DNA of 64,000 nt from positions 1-64,000 of the forward strand of contig JAFQRK010000032.1 in the NCBI GenBank assembly GCA_017410075.1, written 5' to 3'. The DNA is from Oscillospiraceae bacterium. GTDB taxonomy: Bacteria; Bacillota; Clostridia; Oscillospirales; Oscillospiraceae. Made by a program: the position numbers and the translations under genes. Every line of letters starts with the position of its first letter. The first letter of the stretch is position 1. The notes beneath the pieces are model-generated. The model worked only from the letters and a program-made list of their open reading frames with translations. It was not told where the DNA came from and did not search any database. This document shows positions 6,100 to 14,995 of this stretch, piece after piece.

Positions 6100-7035
6100 T
6101 CAGTCCTCCTTGTAGTCGGCGGGGAGGTAGAGACGGGTGTGGGCGTAGAGTTTTTGGAGCTCGATTTGGGCTTCGAAGCGGTCCTGGGCTTCCATCACCA
6201 CGTCTACAAGTTCATAGTGGTCATCGTGCCACTCTTTGATGCCACGGAGGTAGCGGGAGCGGCGTTTGTCGTCGATGATGAAAGGCATCACATCGTGGCG
6301 CAGGCATTCTTTGAACAGAATGAGTCTGCCAACACGACCGTTGCCGTCCTCAAAGGGAAAGATCTCCTCGAACCGGACGTGGAAGTCCAAAATGTGGTTG
6401 CGCTCGACCTCGGTCTGCTTTTCGTAGGTTGCGATCAGTTCTGCCAGACTGGAATGGATCTTATCCGGGTGCAGGAGTTGGCGGTCCCGGGGACGGGATG
6501 TAACTGTCCGGTACTCACCAGGACGCACCTGCTCCCGATACTCGTCCACGGTGCCGGTCATCAGCAGGTGGTGGAGCTTGCGGATGAACTTTTGGGACAG
6601 TGGCTCCATCACGTGGTCCAGGATGTAATCCACGCAATGAATATGGTTCAGCACCTCGATCACATCGGAGACTTTGAAGGGCTCGAAGGCCTCACGAATC
6701 TTACCCTTTTTGAAGATGGTTTCCACCTGCTGACGGGTTAAACGGACGCTCGCCATCCGGGAAGAAGAATAAGTTAGGTCAATTATGGTAAAATCGTACA
6801 AACCGTGAAAATTACGCTTTTTCTTCTGATTTTGCAGCTTTTTGGCTAGTTCTGGCAACTCCACCTCCGATGTATGCTCCAAATCTGTCCGTGAGACACG
6901 GATTGCATCTTCTGGAATCCTCCAAACGCCGTCTTTCCACACTGCTCCGGGAATTCTGTCCTGTCGGCACAATCTTCTGACTAACATTGCAGAAACTCCC
7001 CATTTTTCGGCTATTTCTTTTACTGATACATACAT
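6100..7035 (-). CDS. Fic-fold protein with N-terminal HTH; catalytic His replaced by Phe
   Basis: A 311-residue protein. Residues 1-45 form an excisionase/MerR-like winged HTH (VSVKEIAEKWGVSAMLVRRL). The rest is a Fic domain with the core RFEEIFPFEDGNGRVGRLI at 221-239. The canonical motif is HPFxxGNGRxxR; here Phe226 stands in place of the catalytic His. The usual inhibitory S/TxxxE(G/N) loop near residues 88-99 reads SSSRMASVRLT, so its Glu is lost too. Active Fic enzymes transfer AMP or other phosphate-linked groups to hydroxyls; this one should not by that mechanism. ATG 7035 is chosen because AAAGGACG precedes it. It probably acts as a DNA-binding or protein-binding scaffold. Confidence 0.85.
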   Translation of the reverse strand: MYVSVKEIAEKWGVSAMLVRRLCRQDRIPGAVWKDGVWRIPEDAIRVSRTDLEHTSEVELPELAKKLQNQKKKRNFHGLYDFTIIDLTYSSSRMASVRLTRQQVETIFKKGKIREAFEPFKVSDVIEVLNHIHCVDYILDHVMEPLSQKFIRKLHHLLMTGTVDEYREQVRPGEYRTVTSRPRDRQLLHPDKIHSSLAELIATYEKQTEVERNHILDFHVRFEEIFPFEDGNGRVGRLILFKECLRHDVMPFIIDDKRRSRYLRGIKEWHDDHYELVDVVMEAQDRFEAQIELQKLYAHTRLYLPADYKED

Positions 7036-7059
7036 AATTGTTTCGTCCTTTCTTTGTTG

Positions 7060-7101
7060 GTATCGGTACAATAAGGGCGATACACCCCCGATACGCGATA
7101 C
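7060..7101. repeat. Repeated CGATAC elements upstream of the Fic-fold gene
   Basis: CGATAC occurs as direct repeats at 7078-7083, 7089-7094 and 7096-7101, and inverted (GTATCG) at 7060-7065, within 42 bp directly before the Fic-fold start. This could be an operator for the HTH at the N-terminus of that protein. Confidence 0.4.
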
Positions 7102-7390
7102 ACTTTCATCTTGAATAAATCTTGAATTACGACGAAACACTGTATACCAACTGACACATAATGTATTTTTATTCGTGATTTTGGTGCTATTTAGTCCACT
7201 TTATCCATATGTATTCATTCTGTCCACCTCCTGAGGCCATGGCATAAAAGATGCTTGCGGGTTGTTTTTGACACCAAAACTGCCACCATTTATAAACAAA
7301 AGGGTTCTATTCCTTTATTGCAGATTTGCTTTTTAAAAATTCATTTGTTTTACAGCGGTAAAACGCCATCCGTGGGCGTTACAATTTTTG
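7102..7390. other. Intergenic stretch between divergent Fic-fold and phosphatase genes
   Basis: An AT-rich region without a supported open reading frame. It holds the upstream region of both divergent genes and a short AACGCC/GGCGTT inverted repeat near 7364-7382. Confidence 0.5.
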
Positions 7391-7419
7391 TTGTAAATAT
7401 CCCTCATGCATGATACAAT
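7391..7419 (+). promoter_or_regulatory. Predicted promoter of the lipoprotein phosphatase
   Basis: TTGTAA (7391-7396) and TACAAT (7414-7419) with a 17-bp spacer, 37 bp upstream of the start codon. Confidence 0.6.
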
Positions 7420-7456
7420 GTCGCTAAAGCCATATATTTTCATCAGGAGAATCATT

Positions 7457-8614
7457 ATGAAAGAGAAAATTGCATCCAAATCCGGTAGTTACACTGCGCC
7501 CTCCCCTTCTCTGCGCAAACGCCTTTCCTGCCTTTTGCTCGCCCTGATTGCAGCTGTCTCGACTTGTCTGGCGGCTTGCGGCAGTCAAGATGTTGTACCT
7601 TCCCCCGATACAGCAGCTGTCAATCCTGTCGTAACGGTAGATGATGGCGTTGCGCTGCCCCAATTTGATACAGAAATATTGCTGTGCAGTCCAGAGGCAA
7701 AGCAGGTTTATGACCGCGAAATCAGCATCTCGGATGCGGTTATGTCCGGCGATCCCTATCGCCCCTTTGTATTTGAATATCTGCTGGAAAACACCTCCGG
7801 CACTCTGCTGATAAGCCAGGACAGCTCCTTGTCCAACGCCCGGGAATTCTACCTGGACAAGGAAAAAACCTCTGTCAGCATCGACAATCTTCAAACCGGA
7901 ACTACTTACTATTATCAGGTAACCGTTGCGGGCAAGGCATATTCCGGTTCCTTCTGTACCGCTCCGTCCAACCGGTTCGTTTCCGTTCCCGGCGTGGAGA
8001 ACCTTCGCGATATTGGCGGTTATCAAACGCTGGACGGAAAGACGGTGAAGCAAGGTCTGCTGATCAGAGGCTGTGAATTGGACGGAATCAAGAATGAGGA
8101 TTATGTGGTCTCTGACCAGGATATCGCCATTATGCAGGCAACCTTCGGCTTCGTTTATGATTTGGATCTGCGTTCTCCTGAAATCGTCGAGGGCGATTAT
8201 CAGTCTGTGCTTGGCTCTCAGGTTGGCCACAAATTCTACGATGCTCCCACCTACGCCCAGATCTTCCGCCAGGATTATCTGGACTCTATGCGGGCGATCT
8301 TTGCGGATCTTGCGAATCCCGACAACTATCCTATGTATCTGCACTGCACCTGGGGCAGAGATCGCACCGGAACGATCGTTTTGTTGCTGCACGGTCTTCT
8401 GAATGTTTCTAAGGAGGATGCATTGCAGGAATATTGGTTGACCGGCTATGTAACACCGTCCGTTGCCGAAAACGATAAAATGGACGCCCTTTTCCTGCTG
8501 CTGAATCCCTATGAAGGCGACACCTTCCAGGAAAAGGTCATCAATTACTTAACCACCACCGTTGGCGTCACCCCGGAGGAAATCGCTTCCATCCAATCCA
8601 TCTTCCTGACATAA
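7457..8614 (+). CDS. Lipoprotein tyrosine/dual-specificity phosphatase
   Basis: A 385-residue protein with a basic N-terminus, a hydrophobic stretch and the lipobox LAAC, so it is predicted to be a lipid-anchored surface protein. A fibronectin-like segment (SVSIDNLQTGTTYYYQVTVA) precedes a phosphatase domain that opens with VENLRDIGGYQTLDGKTVKQ and has the signature HCTWGRDRTGT, a C-x5-R loop with the nucleophilic Cys. The layout matches the bacterial Y_phosphatase3 type. ATG 7457 follows AGGAG; an earlier in-frame ATG at 7406 lies within the promoter. It stands alone between its own promoter and a terminator. The substrate (phosphotyrosine protein or phosphoinositide) is unknown. Confidence 0.85.
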   Translation: MKEKIASKSGSYTAPSPSLRKRLSCLLLALIAAVSTCLAACGSQDVVPSPDTAAVNPVVTVDDGVALPQFDTEILLCSPEAKQVYDREISISDAVMSGDPYRPFVFEYLLENTSGTLLISQDSSLSNAREFYLDKEKTSVSIDNLQTGTTYYYQVTVAGKAYSGSFCTAPSNRFVSVPGVENLRDIGGYQTLDGKTVKQGLLIRGCELDGIKNEDYVVSDQDIAIMQATFGFVYDLDLRSPEIVEGDYQSVLGSQVGHKFYDAPTYAQIFRQDYLDSMRAIFADLANPDNYPMYLHCTWGRDRTGTIVLLLHGLLNVSKEDALQEYWLTGYVTPSVAENDKMDALFLLLNPYEGDTFQEKVINYLTTTVGVTPEEIASIQSIFLT

Positions 8615-8617
8615 TCA

Positions 8618-8656
8618 AAACAGCCCCTTTGTGATACGGCAAAGGGGCTGTTTTTT
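8618..8656 (+). terminator. Terminator of the phosphatase gene
   Basis: CAGCCCCTTTG (8621-8631) pairs with CAAAGGGGCTG (8640-8650), followed by six T. Confidence 0.92.
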
Positions 8657-8802
8657 CCTTCCATCCCTTCCATTTACGGGCAAAATCCCCAAATAAAGGA
8701 CCGCATTTTCTGCTATTGTTTCGTATTGTATTTTTCATCGCATTATGATAAATTATTTGTGAAAAATCCGGTCATACGATGATGACGAAAGGATGGTCTT
8801 TT

Positions 8803-10293
8803 GTGAGTCATACAAAGAATTTCGGTTTCCGTCACAAGGCGGGAATTATTATGCCCGTCAGCAGTTTGCCATCTAAGTATGGCATCGGCTCTCTGGGCAA
8901 GAGCGCCTATGCTTTCATTGATTTTCTAGACGCCACCGGGCAGACCTGCTGGCAGGTGCTGCCCTTAAATCCCACCTCCTACGGCGACAGTCCCTACCAA
9001 TCTCCTGCCTCCCAGGCCGGCAATCCCTATTTTATTGATTTGGATATTCTGGCGCAAAAGGGGCTTCTGACTAAGACAGAGCTGGGCACACAAAAAAACA
9101 GCGCCAAGCGCATTGATTATGGTTGGCTCTTTAACACCCGCTATGCCATTCTGCGCGCAGCTTACGCCCGTTTTTCCGCGAACAAGGAATATCGGGCATT
9201 TATCCGGAAAAATGCCGTCTGGCTGGAAGACTACGCGCTGTTTATGGCGCTGAAAGTCCACTACGGCTTTTGCCAATGGACCGACTGGCTGCCCCAGCAT
9301 CGGGACTACCGTCAGGCGCGGCTCTGCGCCAGCGAATTTGAAAAGGAAATGGATTTCTGGCGCTGGTGCCAGTTTGAATTTTTCGCTCAATGGCACGCTC
9401 TCGCCGATTATGCCCATAAAAAAGGCATCAAGATCATCGGCGATATGCCCATCTATGTTGCCCACGACAGCGTAGATGTCTGGGCTGCGCCGGAGCAGTT
9501 TTTGCTGGACGGGCAGTTTTTGCCCACTGTTGTTGCCGGCTGTCCGCCTGACGGCTTCTCCCCCGACGGTCAGCTTTGGGGCAATCCCATCTACAACTGG
9601 CATCTGATGGAGCAGCAGAACTTCTCCTGGTGGATGGCACGGGTCAGCGGTGCATTCCGGCTGTACGATATTCTGCGGATCGACCATTTCCGCGGCTTTG
9701 CCGGTTTCTATAATGTACCCTACGGCGAGACTACCGCCCGAAACGGCAAATGGGACCCCGCTCCCGGTATTGCGCTTTTCCGCACGCTGAAAAAGACCTA
9801 TCCCAAAGCGAAAATCATCGCCGAGGATCTGGGCTTCATCACCGACGATGTCCGCGAATTGCTGGAGGACACCGGTTTTCCCGGTATGAAGATGCTGCAC
9901 TTTGCATTCTACGACGAGGACAGCGAGAATCTTCCCCGGATGTATACCACCAAAAACTGCGTGGTATACTCCGCATCCCACGATTCCGACTGCACCTACA
10001 CCTGGCAGAAGGATCTGCGGGGCGATGCCCGGAAGCGGTTTAACCGGGAGTGTCCCAGAGATCTCTCTCGGCACCGCACCTACGATCTGATCGAATTTGC
10101 TCTGCGCAGCTGCGCAAACTTGGCAATGGTGCCGCTGCAGGATTATCTGAATCTATCCAACGAAGAAGGCCGTATGAATATCCCTGCCACCGCCGAGGGT
10201 AACTGGTCCTGGCGGGTCAGCCCCCGTTACGACACCCCTGCCCTGCGTGAAAAGATACTTTCCCTTGCAGTCAAAACCAAACGGACTAAATAA
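8803..10293 (+). CDS. malQ: 4-alpha-glucanotransferase (GH77)
   Basis: A 496-residue cytosolic GH77 enzyme. Hallmarks are AGIIMPVSSLPSKYGIGSLG at the start, TCWQVLPLNPTSYGDSPYQS, GDMPIYVAHDSVDVWA, RIDHFRGF with the nucleophile Asp294, IIAEDLGF with the acid/base Glu, and SASHDSD in place of the usual GTHDND. It disproportionates maltodextrins, feeding imported starch fragments into metabolism. GTG 8803 is preferred because AAAGGATGG lies at good spacing; the ATG at 8779 has no site. It is the first gene of the glycan locus and lies 15 bp before the pullulanase. The HDSD variant still keeps the catalytic Asp. Confidence 0.95.
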   Translation: MSHTKNFGFRHKAGIIMPVSSLPSKYGIGSLGKSAYAFIDFLDATGQTCWQVLPLNPTSYGDSPYQSPASQAGNPYFIDLDILAQKGLLTKTELGTQKNSAKRIDYGWLFNTRYAILRAAYARFSANKEYRAFIRKNAVWLEDYALFMALKVHYGFCQWTDWLPQHRDYRQARLCASEFEKEMDFWRWCQFEFFAQWHALADYAHKKGIKIIGDMPIYVAHDSVDVWAAPEQFLLDGQFLPTVVAGCPPDGFSPDGQLWGNPIYNWHLMEQQNFSWWMARVSGAFRLYDILRIDHFRGFAGFYNVPYGETTARNGKWDPAPGIALFRTLKKTYPKAKIIAEDLGFITDDVRELLEDTGFPGMKMLHFAFYDEDSENLPRMYTTKNCVVYSASHDSDCTYTWQKDLRGDARKRFNRECPRDLSRHRTYDLIEFALRSCANLAMVPLQDYLNLSNEEGRMNIPATAEGNWSWRVSPRYDTPALREKILSLAVKTKRTK

Positions 10294-10308
10294 AAGGAGT
10301 GGATTTGT

Positions 10309-12936
10309 GTGAAAAGATTTCAAAAACTGATTTGTTTGCTTTTGCTGGTGACGCTGCTGGCAGGCTGTGCGCCTGCTGCAACACCGCCCACCGAAGCGCC
10401 CACGGAGCCGGCACCCACGGAATATACCGAGCCGTTGCAGGATGGCTACAACCAGGTCACCTTCTACTGGACCTACTCCGGCACCTACGAAAACTGCGAT
10501 ATGTGGATCTGGTGGGGCGATGTGGCCGGTAAGGGCTATCTGTTCCACGAATGTGAATATGGCGCAAAGGTCGTAGTCAATGTGCCGGAAGGCATTGATG
10601 AAGTGGGCTTTATCGTCCGCAAAGACTGCTCCGATCCCGGCGGAAGCTCCTGGGGTAACGCCACCAAAGACTATGAGCAGGACCGGTTTGCTGTCATTGA
10701 AGGCAAGCAGACCACCATTTACCTGAAGCCCGGTGATCCGGCGCAGTACATCAGCAACGACGGAGGAAAAAACTTAGATATGGCAAAGAAATTCACCCTG
10801 GCAGGTATGATCGACGAAAACATCATCGAATACCATCTCACCCCCAAGGTCAAAATCACCGACCTGAATCAGATCAAAGTATACTGCGGCGACCGCCAGG
10901 TTGCTGTCAAGAGTCTGTCCACCCTGGGAAAAGAGGCAACCAGCGGTAAAATCGAGCTGGAGGAATCCCTGGATCTGAGCGGCAATTACCGCATTGAAAT
11001 TGACGGCTACGGCGAAAAGGAAGTAATGCCCACCGATATTTTCGATTCCCAGTATTTTGCCGACAATTTCCACTATGACGGCGATGATCTGGGCGCTGTG
11101 ATCCACGGCGATCAGACCACCTTTAAGGTATGGGCACCTACCGCTTCCAAAGTGGTGCTGAATCTGTTTGAAGCCGGTGACGGCGTCGATGCCTACAAGA
11201 GCGTTGAAATGGTCAAGGGCGACAAGGGCGTCTGGGCTTATACCGAGGATTGCGGCCACGGCACCTACTACACCTACACCGTAACCACCTCCGCAGGCAC
11301 CCAGGAGGCTGTTGATCCCTACGCAAGGGCGGCCGGTGTCAACGGCAACCGGGGTATGGTGGTAGACCTTTCTCTGACCGATCCGGAGGGCTGGGAAGAT
11401 CACAGCTTCTCCTCCCCCATTTCTTCCTATTCCGAAGCGGTGATCTGGGAAGTCCATGTCCGGGATTTCTCCAATAAGATCGCTGATTCTCAGTACAAAG
11501 GCAAGTATCTTGCCTTTACCGAGACCGGTCTTGTCAACGAATACGGCAAAGCTGTAGGCGTGGATTATCTGAAAGAACTGGGCATCACCCATGTGCATCT
11601 GCTGCCGGTGTATGACTTTGCCACCATCGACGAGAGCAGCACAGATCCCGAGTTCAACTGGGGCTACGATCCCAAGAATTACAATGTGCCGGAAGGCAGC
11701 TATTCCACCGATCCTTACAACGGTGAGGTCCGTATCAAAGAGTATAAGCAGATGGTAATGGCGCTGCACGAAGCCGGCATCAGCGTGATTATGGATATGG
11801 TGTACAACCATACCTATGACGGCAACAGCAGCTTCAACAAGATCGTTCCCTACTACTATTACCGCTACACCAGCACCGGTGCCAATTCCTCTGCCAGCGG
11901 CTGCGGCAACGACACCGCCTCCGAGCGCTACATGTTCGGCAAGTTTATGGTAGATTCCACTTCCTACTGGGCAGAAGAATACAAGCTGGACGGTATGCGT
12001 TTTGACCTGATGGGTCTGCACGATCTGCAGACTATGCAGGAGGTGGAAACCGCAGTCCACGCCATCAATCCCAAGGCCATTCTCTACGGCGAAGGCTGGA
12101 CCATGGGTGCCACCATCGACGGCAGTGCACAGGCAAACCAGTCCAATATCAGCCAAATCACTCCCAGCGGTGACGCCATCGGCGCGGTTGCCGTCTTTAA
12201 CGACGCCATCCGTGACGGCCTGAAGGGCAGCGTATTTGAAAAGACCGGCAAGGGCTATATCAACGGCGCCAGTGCCGCTACCAAGAATAAGATCATCTTC
12301 GGCATCAAGGGCGGCGAAGGCATCGGTCAGGGCTGGTCTGTCACAGACAGTATGGTCATCAACTATATGAGCGCCCACGACAACAACACCCTCTGGGATA
12401 AGCTTCTGCTTTCCAACCCGGAGCAGACCGATGAGCAGCGCAACGCTATGAACAAGCTGGGTGCAGCTATCTTGATGATCTCCAAGGGTACGCCCTTCTG
12501 GCAGGCAGGCGAAGAAATGCTGCGCACCAAGGACGGCGATGAAAACAGCTACAAGTCAAGCGACGCCATCAACAATATTGACTGGTCTGTACTGCAAGAC
12601 GGAACGATGCAATACGAGACCATGCTCTACTACAAGGGTCTGATCGAAATGCGCAAGGCATATTCTATCTTCACCGCACCCGAGGCGCAGGTGCTGAGCG
12701 CCGAAGAAACCAGCAGCGGTATGCTTGTCATCACCTTCGACGACGGCAACGGCGGTCAGGCTCTGGTGATCCTGAATCCCCACAACACCGGCCTGCCCTA
12801 CACCCTGGAGGGTCAGTGGCATCTGGTGGCGGATGCCGAGAATGCAGGCAGCACCGTTCTGGCAACAGATTCCGGCTCTGTTACGATTGCCGGCATCAGC
12901 GCCCGCATCTATGTAAACGACGCTTTGGTAAACTGA
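10309..12936 (+). CDS. pulA: Type I pullulanase, lipoprotein, with CBM41 and CBM48-like modules
   Basis: An 875-residue protein with the lipobox LLAGC near residue 20 and a T/P/E-rich linker. A CBM41-like starch-binding module follows (VTFYWTYSGTYENCDMWIW, residues about 45-145), then a second strand-rich domain, a CBM48-like domain (TTFKVWAPTASKVVLNLF) and the GH13 barrel. The pullulanase consensus NWGYDPKNYNVPEGSYSTDP is present, with nucleophile Asp566 (GMRFDLMG), acid/base Glu595 (YGEGW) and Asp691 (SAHDNNT). It cuts alpha-1,6 branches of starch or pullulan at the cell surface. The GTG start follows GGAGTGG. It is co-transcribed with malQ upstream and GH53 downstream. Confidence 0.95.
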   Translation: MKRFQKLICLLLLVTLLAGCAPAATPPTEAPTEPAPTEYTEPLQDGYNQVTFYWTYSGTYENCDMWIWWGDVAGKGYLFHECEYGAKVVVNVPEGIDEVGFIVRKDCSDPGGSSWGNATKDYEQDRFAVIEGKQTTIYLKPGDPAQYISNDGGKNLDMAKKFTLAGMIDENIIEYHLTPKVKITDLNQIKVYCGDRQVAVKSLSTLGKEATSGKIELEESLDLSGNYRIEIDGYGEKEVMPTDIFDSQYFADNFHYDGDDLGAVIHGDQTTFKVWAPTASKVVLNLFEAGDGVDAYKSVEMVKGDKGVWAYTEDCGHGTYYTYTVTTSAGTQEAVDPYARAAGVNGNRGMVVDLSLTDPEGWEDHSFSSPISSYSEAVIWEVHVRDFSNKIADSQYKGKYLAFTETGLVNEYGKAVGVDYLKELGITHVHLLPVYDFATIDESSTDPEFNWGYDPKNYNVPEGSYSTDPYNGEVRIKEYKQMVMALHEAGISVIMDMVYNHTYDGNSSFNKIVPYYYYRYTSTGANSSASGCGNDTASERYMFGKFMVDSTSYWAEEYKLDGMRFDLMGLHDLQTMQEVETAVHAINPKAILYGEGWTMGATIDGSAQANQSNISQITPSGDAIGAVAVFNDAIRDGLKGSVFEKTGKGYINGASAATKNKIIFGIKGGEGIGQGWSVTDSMVINYMSAHDNNTLWDKLLLSNPEQTDEQRNAMNKLGAAILMISKGTPFWQAGEEMLRTKDGDENSYKSSDAINNIDWSVLQDGTMQYETMLYYKGLIEMRKAYSIFTAPEAQVLSAEETSSGMLVITFDDGNGGQALVILNPHNTGLPYTLEGQWHLVADAENAGSTVLATDSGSVTIAGISARIYVNDALVN

Positions 12937-12950
12937 TCTTATAAACATAT

Positions 12951-12974
12951 GCGGCCGGTGAATTCACCGGCCGC
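12951..12974 (+). repeat. Perfect 24-bp GC-rich palindrome between pullulanase and galactanase
   Basis: GCGGCCGGTG-AATT-CACCGGCCGC is self-complementary over 24 bp and starts 15 bp after the pullulanase stop. No T-tract follows, so it is more likely an mRNA processing or 3'-stabilising hairpin than a terminator. It also sits just before the AGATCGGAG ribosome site of the next gene. Confidence 0.7.
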
Positions 12975-12989
12975 AGATCGGAGAATGCT

Positions 12990-14981
12990 ATGAAAAAACA
13001 TATGCTCTCTTTCCTTTTGGCAGCAGCTTTGCTGCTGAGCGCCTGCACACCTGCCGCTGATCCGGCAGCCCCTTCCAAAAAGCCTGAGGTCAATGTGGCC
13101 TCTGAAAGTCTTTATGTGCAAAAGGTGGACAATCTGGCCGAGGATTTCATAATGGGTATGGACGCATCCTGCGTGCCGGCGCTGGAAAACAGCGGTGTTC
13201 AGTATTACGACCACGCAGGCACGGAAAAGGATGTTTATCAAATCCTCAGCGAAAACGGCATCAACTACATCCGTGTGCGCATCTGGAACGATCCATATAA
13301 CGCCTCCGGCAACGGTTACGGCGGCGGCAACTGTGACATTGACAACGCCATCGCCATCGGTAAACGGGCAACGGAGTTTGGTATGAAGCTGCTGGTGAAT
13401 TTCCACTATTCCGACTTTTGGGCGGATCCGGGAAAGCAGATGGCCCCCAAGGCGTGGAAAAATATGAATATTGACCAGAAAAGCGAGGCGCTGTATGCCT
13501 ACACCAAAGACTGTCTGCAAAAGCTTACCGATGCCGGTGTGGATATCGGTATGGTGCAGATCGGCAATGAGACCAATGGTGCATTATGCGGTGAACAGAG
13601 CAGCGCTCTGGGCGGCTGGAAGCGAATCACCCAGCTGATGAATTCCGGTGCCAAGGCGGTACGGGAGGTTTGTCCCGATGCGCTGGTGGCGATCCATTTT
13701 GCCAACCCGGAAAAAGCGGACAGCTATGAAAGCTACGGCAAAAATCTCTCCTATTATCAAGTGGATTACGATGTATTTGCATCGTCCTACTACCCCTATT
13801 GGCACGGCACGCTGGAGAATCTCTCCTCTGTGCTTTCCAAAATCGCCACCACCTACGGCAAAAAGGTGATGATCGCGGAAACTTCCTATGCCTACACCAC
13901 CGCGGATACGGATTTTAGCGGAAATACCATCGGTGAAGGCGGCGGCATCGTGAAAAGCTATCCCTTCACTGTGCAGGGGCAGGCAAATCATATCCGGGAT
14001 ATGATCGACACCGTTGCCAACAAAATGACCAACGGAATCGGCGTATTCTATTGGGAGGGCACCTGGATCAGCGTTGGCACAGAAAGCTACGAAGCAAACA
14101 AAGCTTTGTGGGAACAGCAAGGATCCGGCTGGGCTTCCTCCTATGCTGCCCAGTATGATCCCGATGACGCCGGCAAATGGTACGGCGGCTGTGCTGTGGA
14201 CAACCAGGCGCTGTTTGACGAAAACGGAAAGGCGCTGGAATCTTTAAAGGTCTTTGCGTTGGTGCGCGAGGGCAACACCGTAGAAAATGCCGCTGATGCC
14301 ATTGAGGACACCAATCTGACCTTTGACCTGGGCAGTCCCATTCGATTGCCCGAAACGGTCAATGCCATTATGAAAAGCGGCGAAAAGCAGTCCGTTCCCG
14401 TCACCTGGCACGATGCCGACATCGAAGCTATGGAATCCGGCGGCGTTGCCAAATATACTGTATCCGGTACCGCCGGCGGAATGGACGCCACCTGCTATAT
14501 CAGCGTCCAGCACACCAATTATCTGGCAAACTGGAGCTTTGAAGAGGGCGAAACCGGCTGGACTGCCACTGCGCTGAAAACCTTTGACCAGCTAAATGTT
14601 GAGGACAAGGTCTCTGACTCCCTCACCGGCACCAAGCATTATCATTTCTGGGGTGCAGCTGCCGACTGTGTGGAATTCACACTGGAACAGCAGGTCACCG
14701 ACCTCCCCACCGGAACCTATAACTACTCCATTTCCGTTATGGGCGGCGACGGCGGCGAAACCGAGATCTATGCTTATGTAAAGATCAACGGGGAGATCCT
14801 TATGACCGCACCCACCCAGATCACGGTATATGACGAATGGCACACCGCCACCGTAGCCAATATCCCCTACACGCAGGGCGATGATATTTGCGTCGGTCTT
14901 TATGTCAAGTGTGCCGGCCCCAATGCCTGGGGCAAAATTGACGACGCTGCGCTCAACGCCGTCGTGGAAAACATCACCTAA
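12990..14981 (+). CDS. Secreted arabinogalactan endo-beta-1,4-galactanase (GH53), lipoprotein
   Basis: A 663-residue protein with lipobox LLSAC (Cys19). A GH53 barrel spans about residues 50-390: FIMGMDASCVPALE, GINYIRVRIWNDPY, NFHYSDFWADPGKQ, acid/base Glu194 (QIGNETNG) and nucleophile Glu297 (MIAETSYAYT). A bacterial Ig-like segment (VPVTWHDADIEAMESGG) and a C-terminal jelly-roll region beginning NWSFEEGETGW follow, resembling galactan-binding CBM61. It cleaves beta-1,4-galactan of pectin type I arabinogalactan outside the cell. ATG 12990 follows GGAG. Family assignment is firm; the CBM label is tentative. A galactanase inside a starch operon is unusual. Confidence 0.93.
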   Translation: MKKHMLSFLLAAALLLSACTPAADPAAPSKKPEVNVASESLYVQKVDNLAEDFIMGMDASCVPALENSGVQYYDHAGTEKDVYQILSENGINYIRVRIWNDPYNASGNGYGGGNCDIDNAIAIGKRATEFGMKLLVNFHYSDFWADPGKQMAPKAWKNMNIDQKSEALYAYTKDCLQKLTDAGVDIGMVQIGNETNGALCGEQSSALGGWKRITQLMNSGAKAVREVCPDALVAIHFANPEKADSYESYGKNLSYYQVDYDVFASSYYPYWHGTLENLSSVLSKIATTYGKKVMIAETSYAYTTADTDFSGNTIGEGGGIVKSYPFTVQGQANHIRDMIDTVANKMTNGIGVFYWEGTWISVGTESYEANKALWEQQGSGWASSYAAQYDPDDAGKWYGGCAVDNQALFDENGKALESLKVFALVREGNTVENAADAIEDTNLTFDLGSPIRLPETVNAIMKSGEKQSVPVTWHDADIEAMESGGVAKYTVSGTAGGMDATCYISVQHTNYLANWSFEEGETGWTATALKTFDQLNVEDKVSDSLTGTKHYHFWGAAADCVEFTLEQQVTDLPTGTYNYSISVMGGDGGETEIYAYVKINGEILMTAPTQITVYDEWHTATVANIPYTQGDDICVGLYVKCAGPNAWGKIDDAALNAVVENIT

Positions 14982-14995
14982 TGGGAGTGCCCGCA

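Noticed and set aside
7060..7101. CRISPR-like repeat array
   Set aside because: Repeats are only six bases with irregular 2-12 bp gaps; no cas genes. No CRISPR array was seen anywhere in the window.
7406..7456. Longer N-terminus of the phosphatase starting at 7406
   Set aside because: That ATG lies inside the -10 region of the predicted promoter; 7457 has AGGAG and gives a proper lipoprotein signal.
10774..12378. Very long open frames antisense to pullulanase, and similarly antisense to the binding protein, symporter and others
   Set aside because: They lack ribosome sites, show unnatural composition (Gly/Val/His/Ile-rich) and mirror codon bias of clear genes on the other strand.
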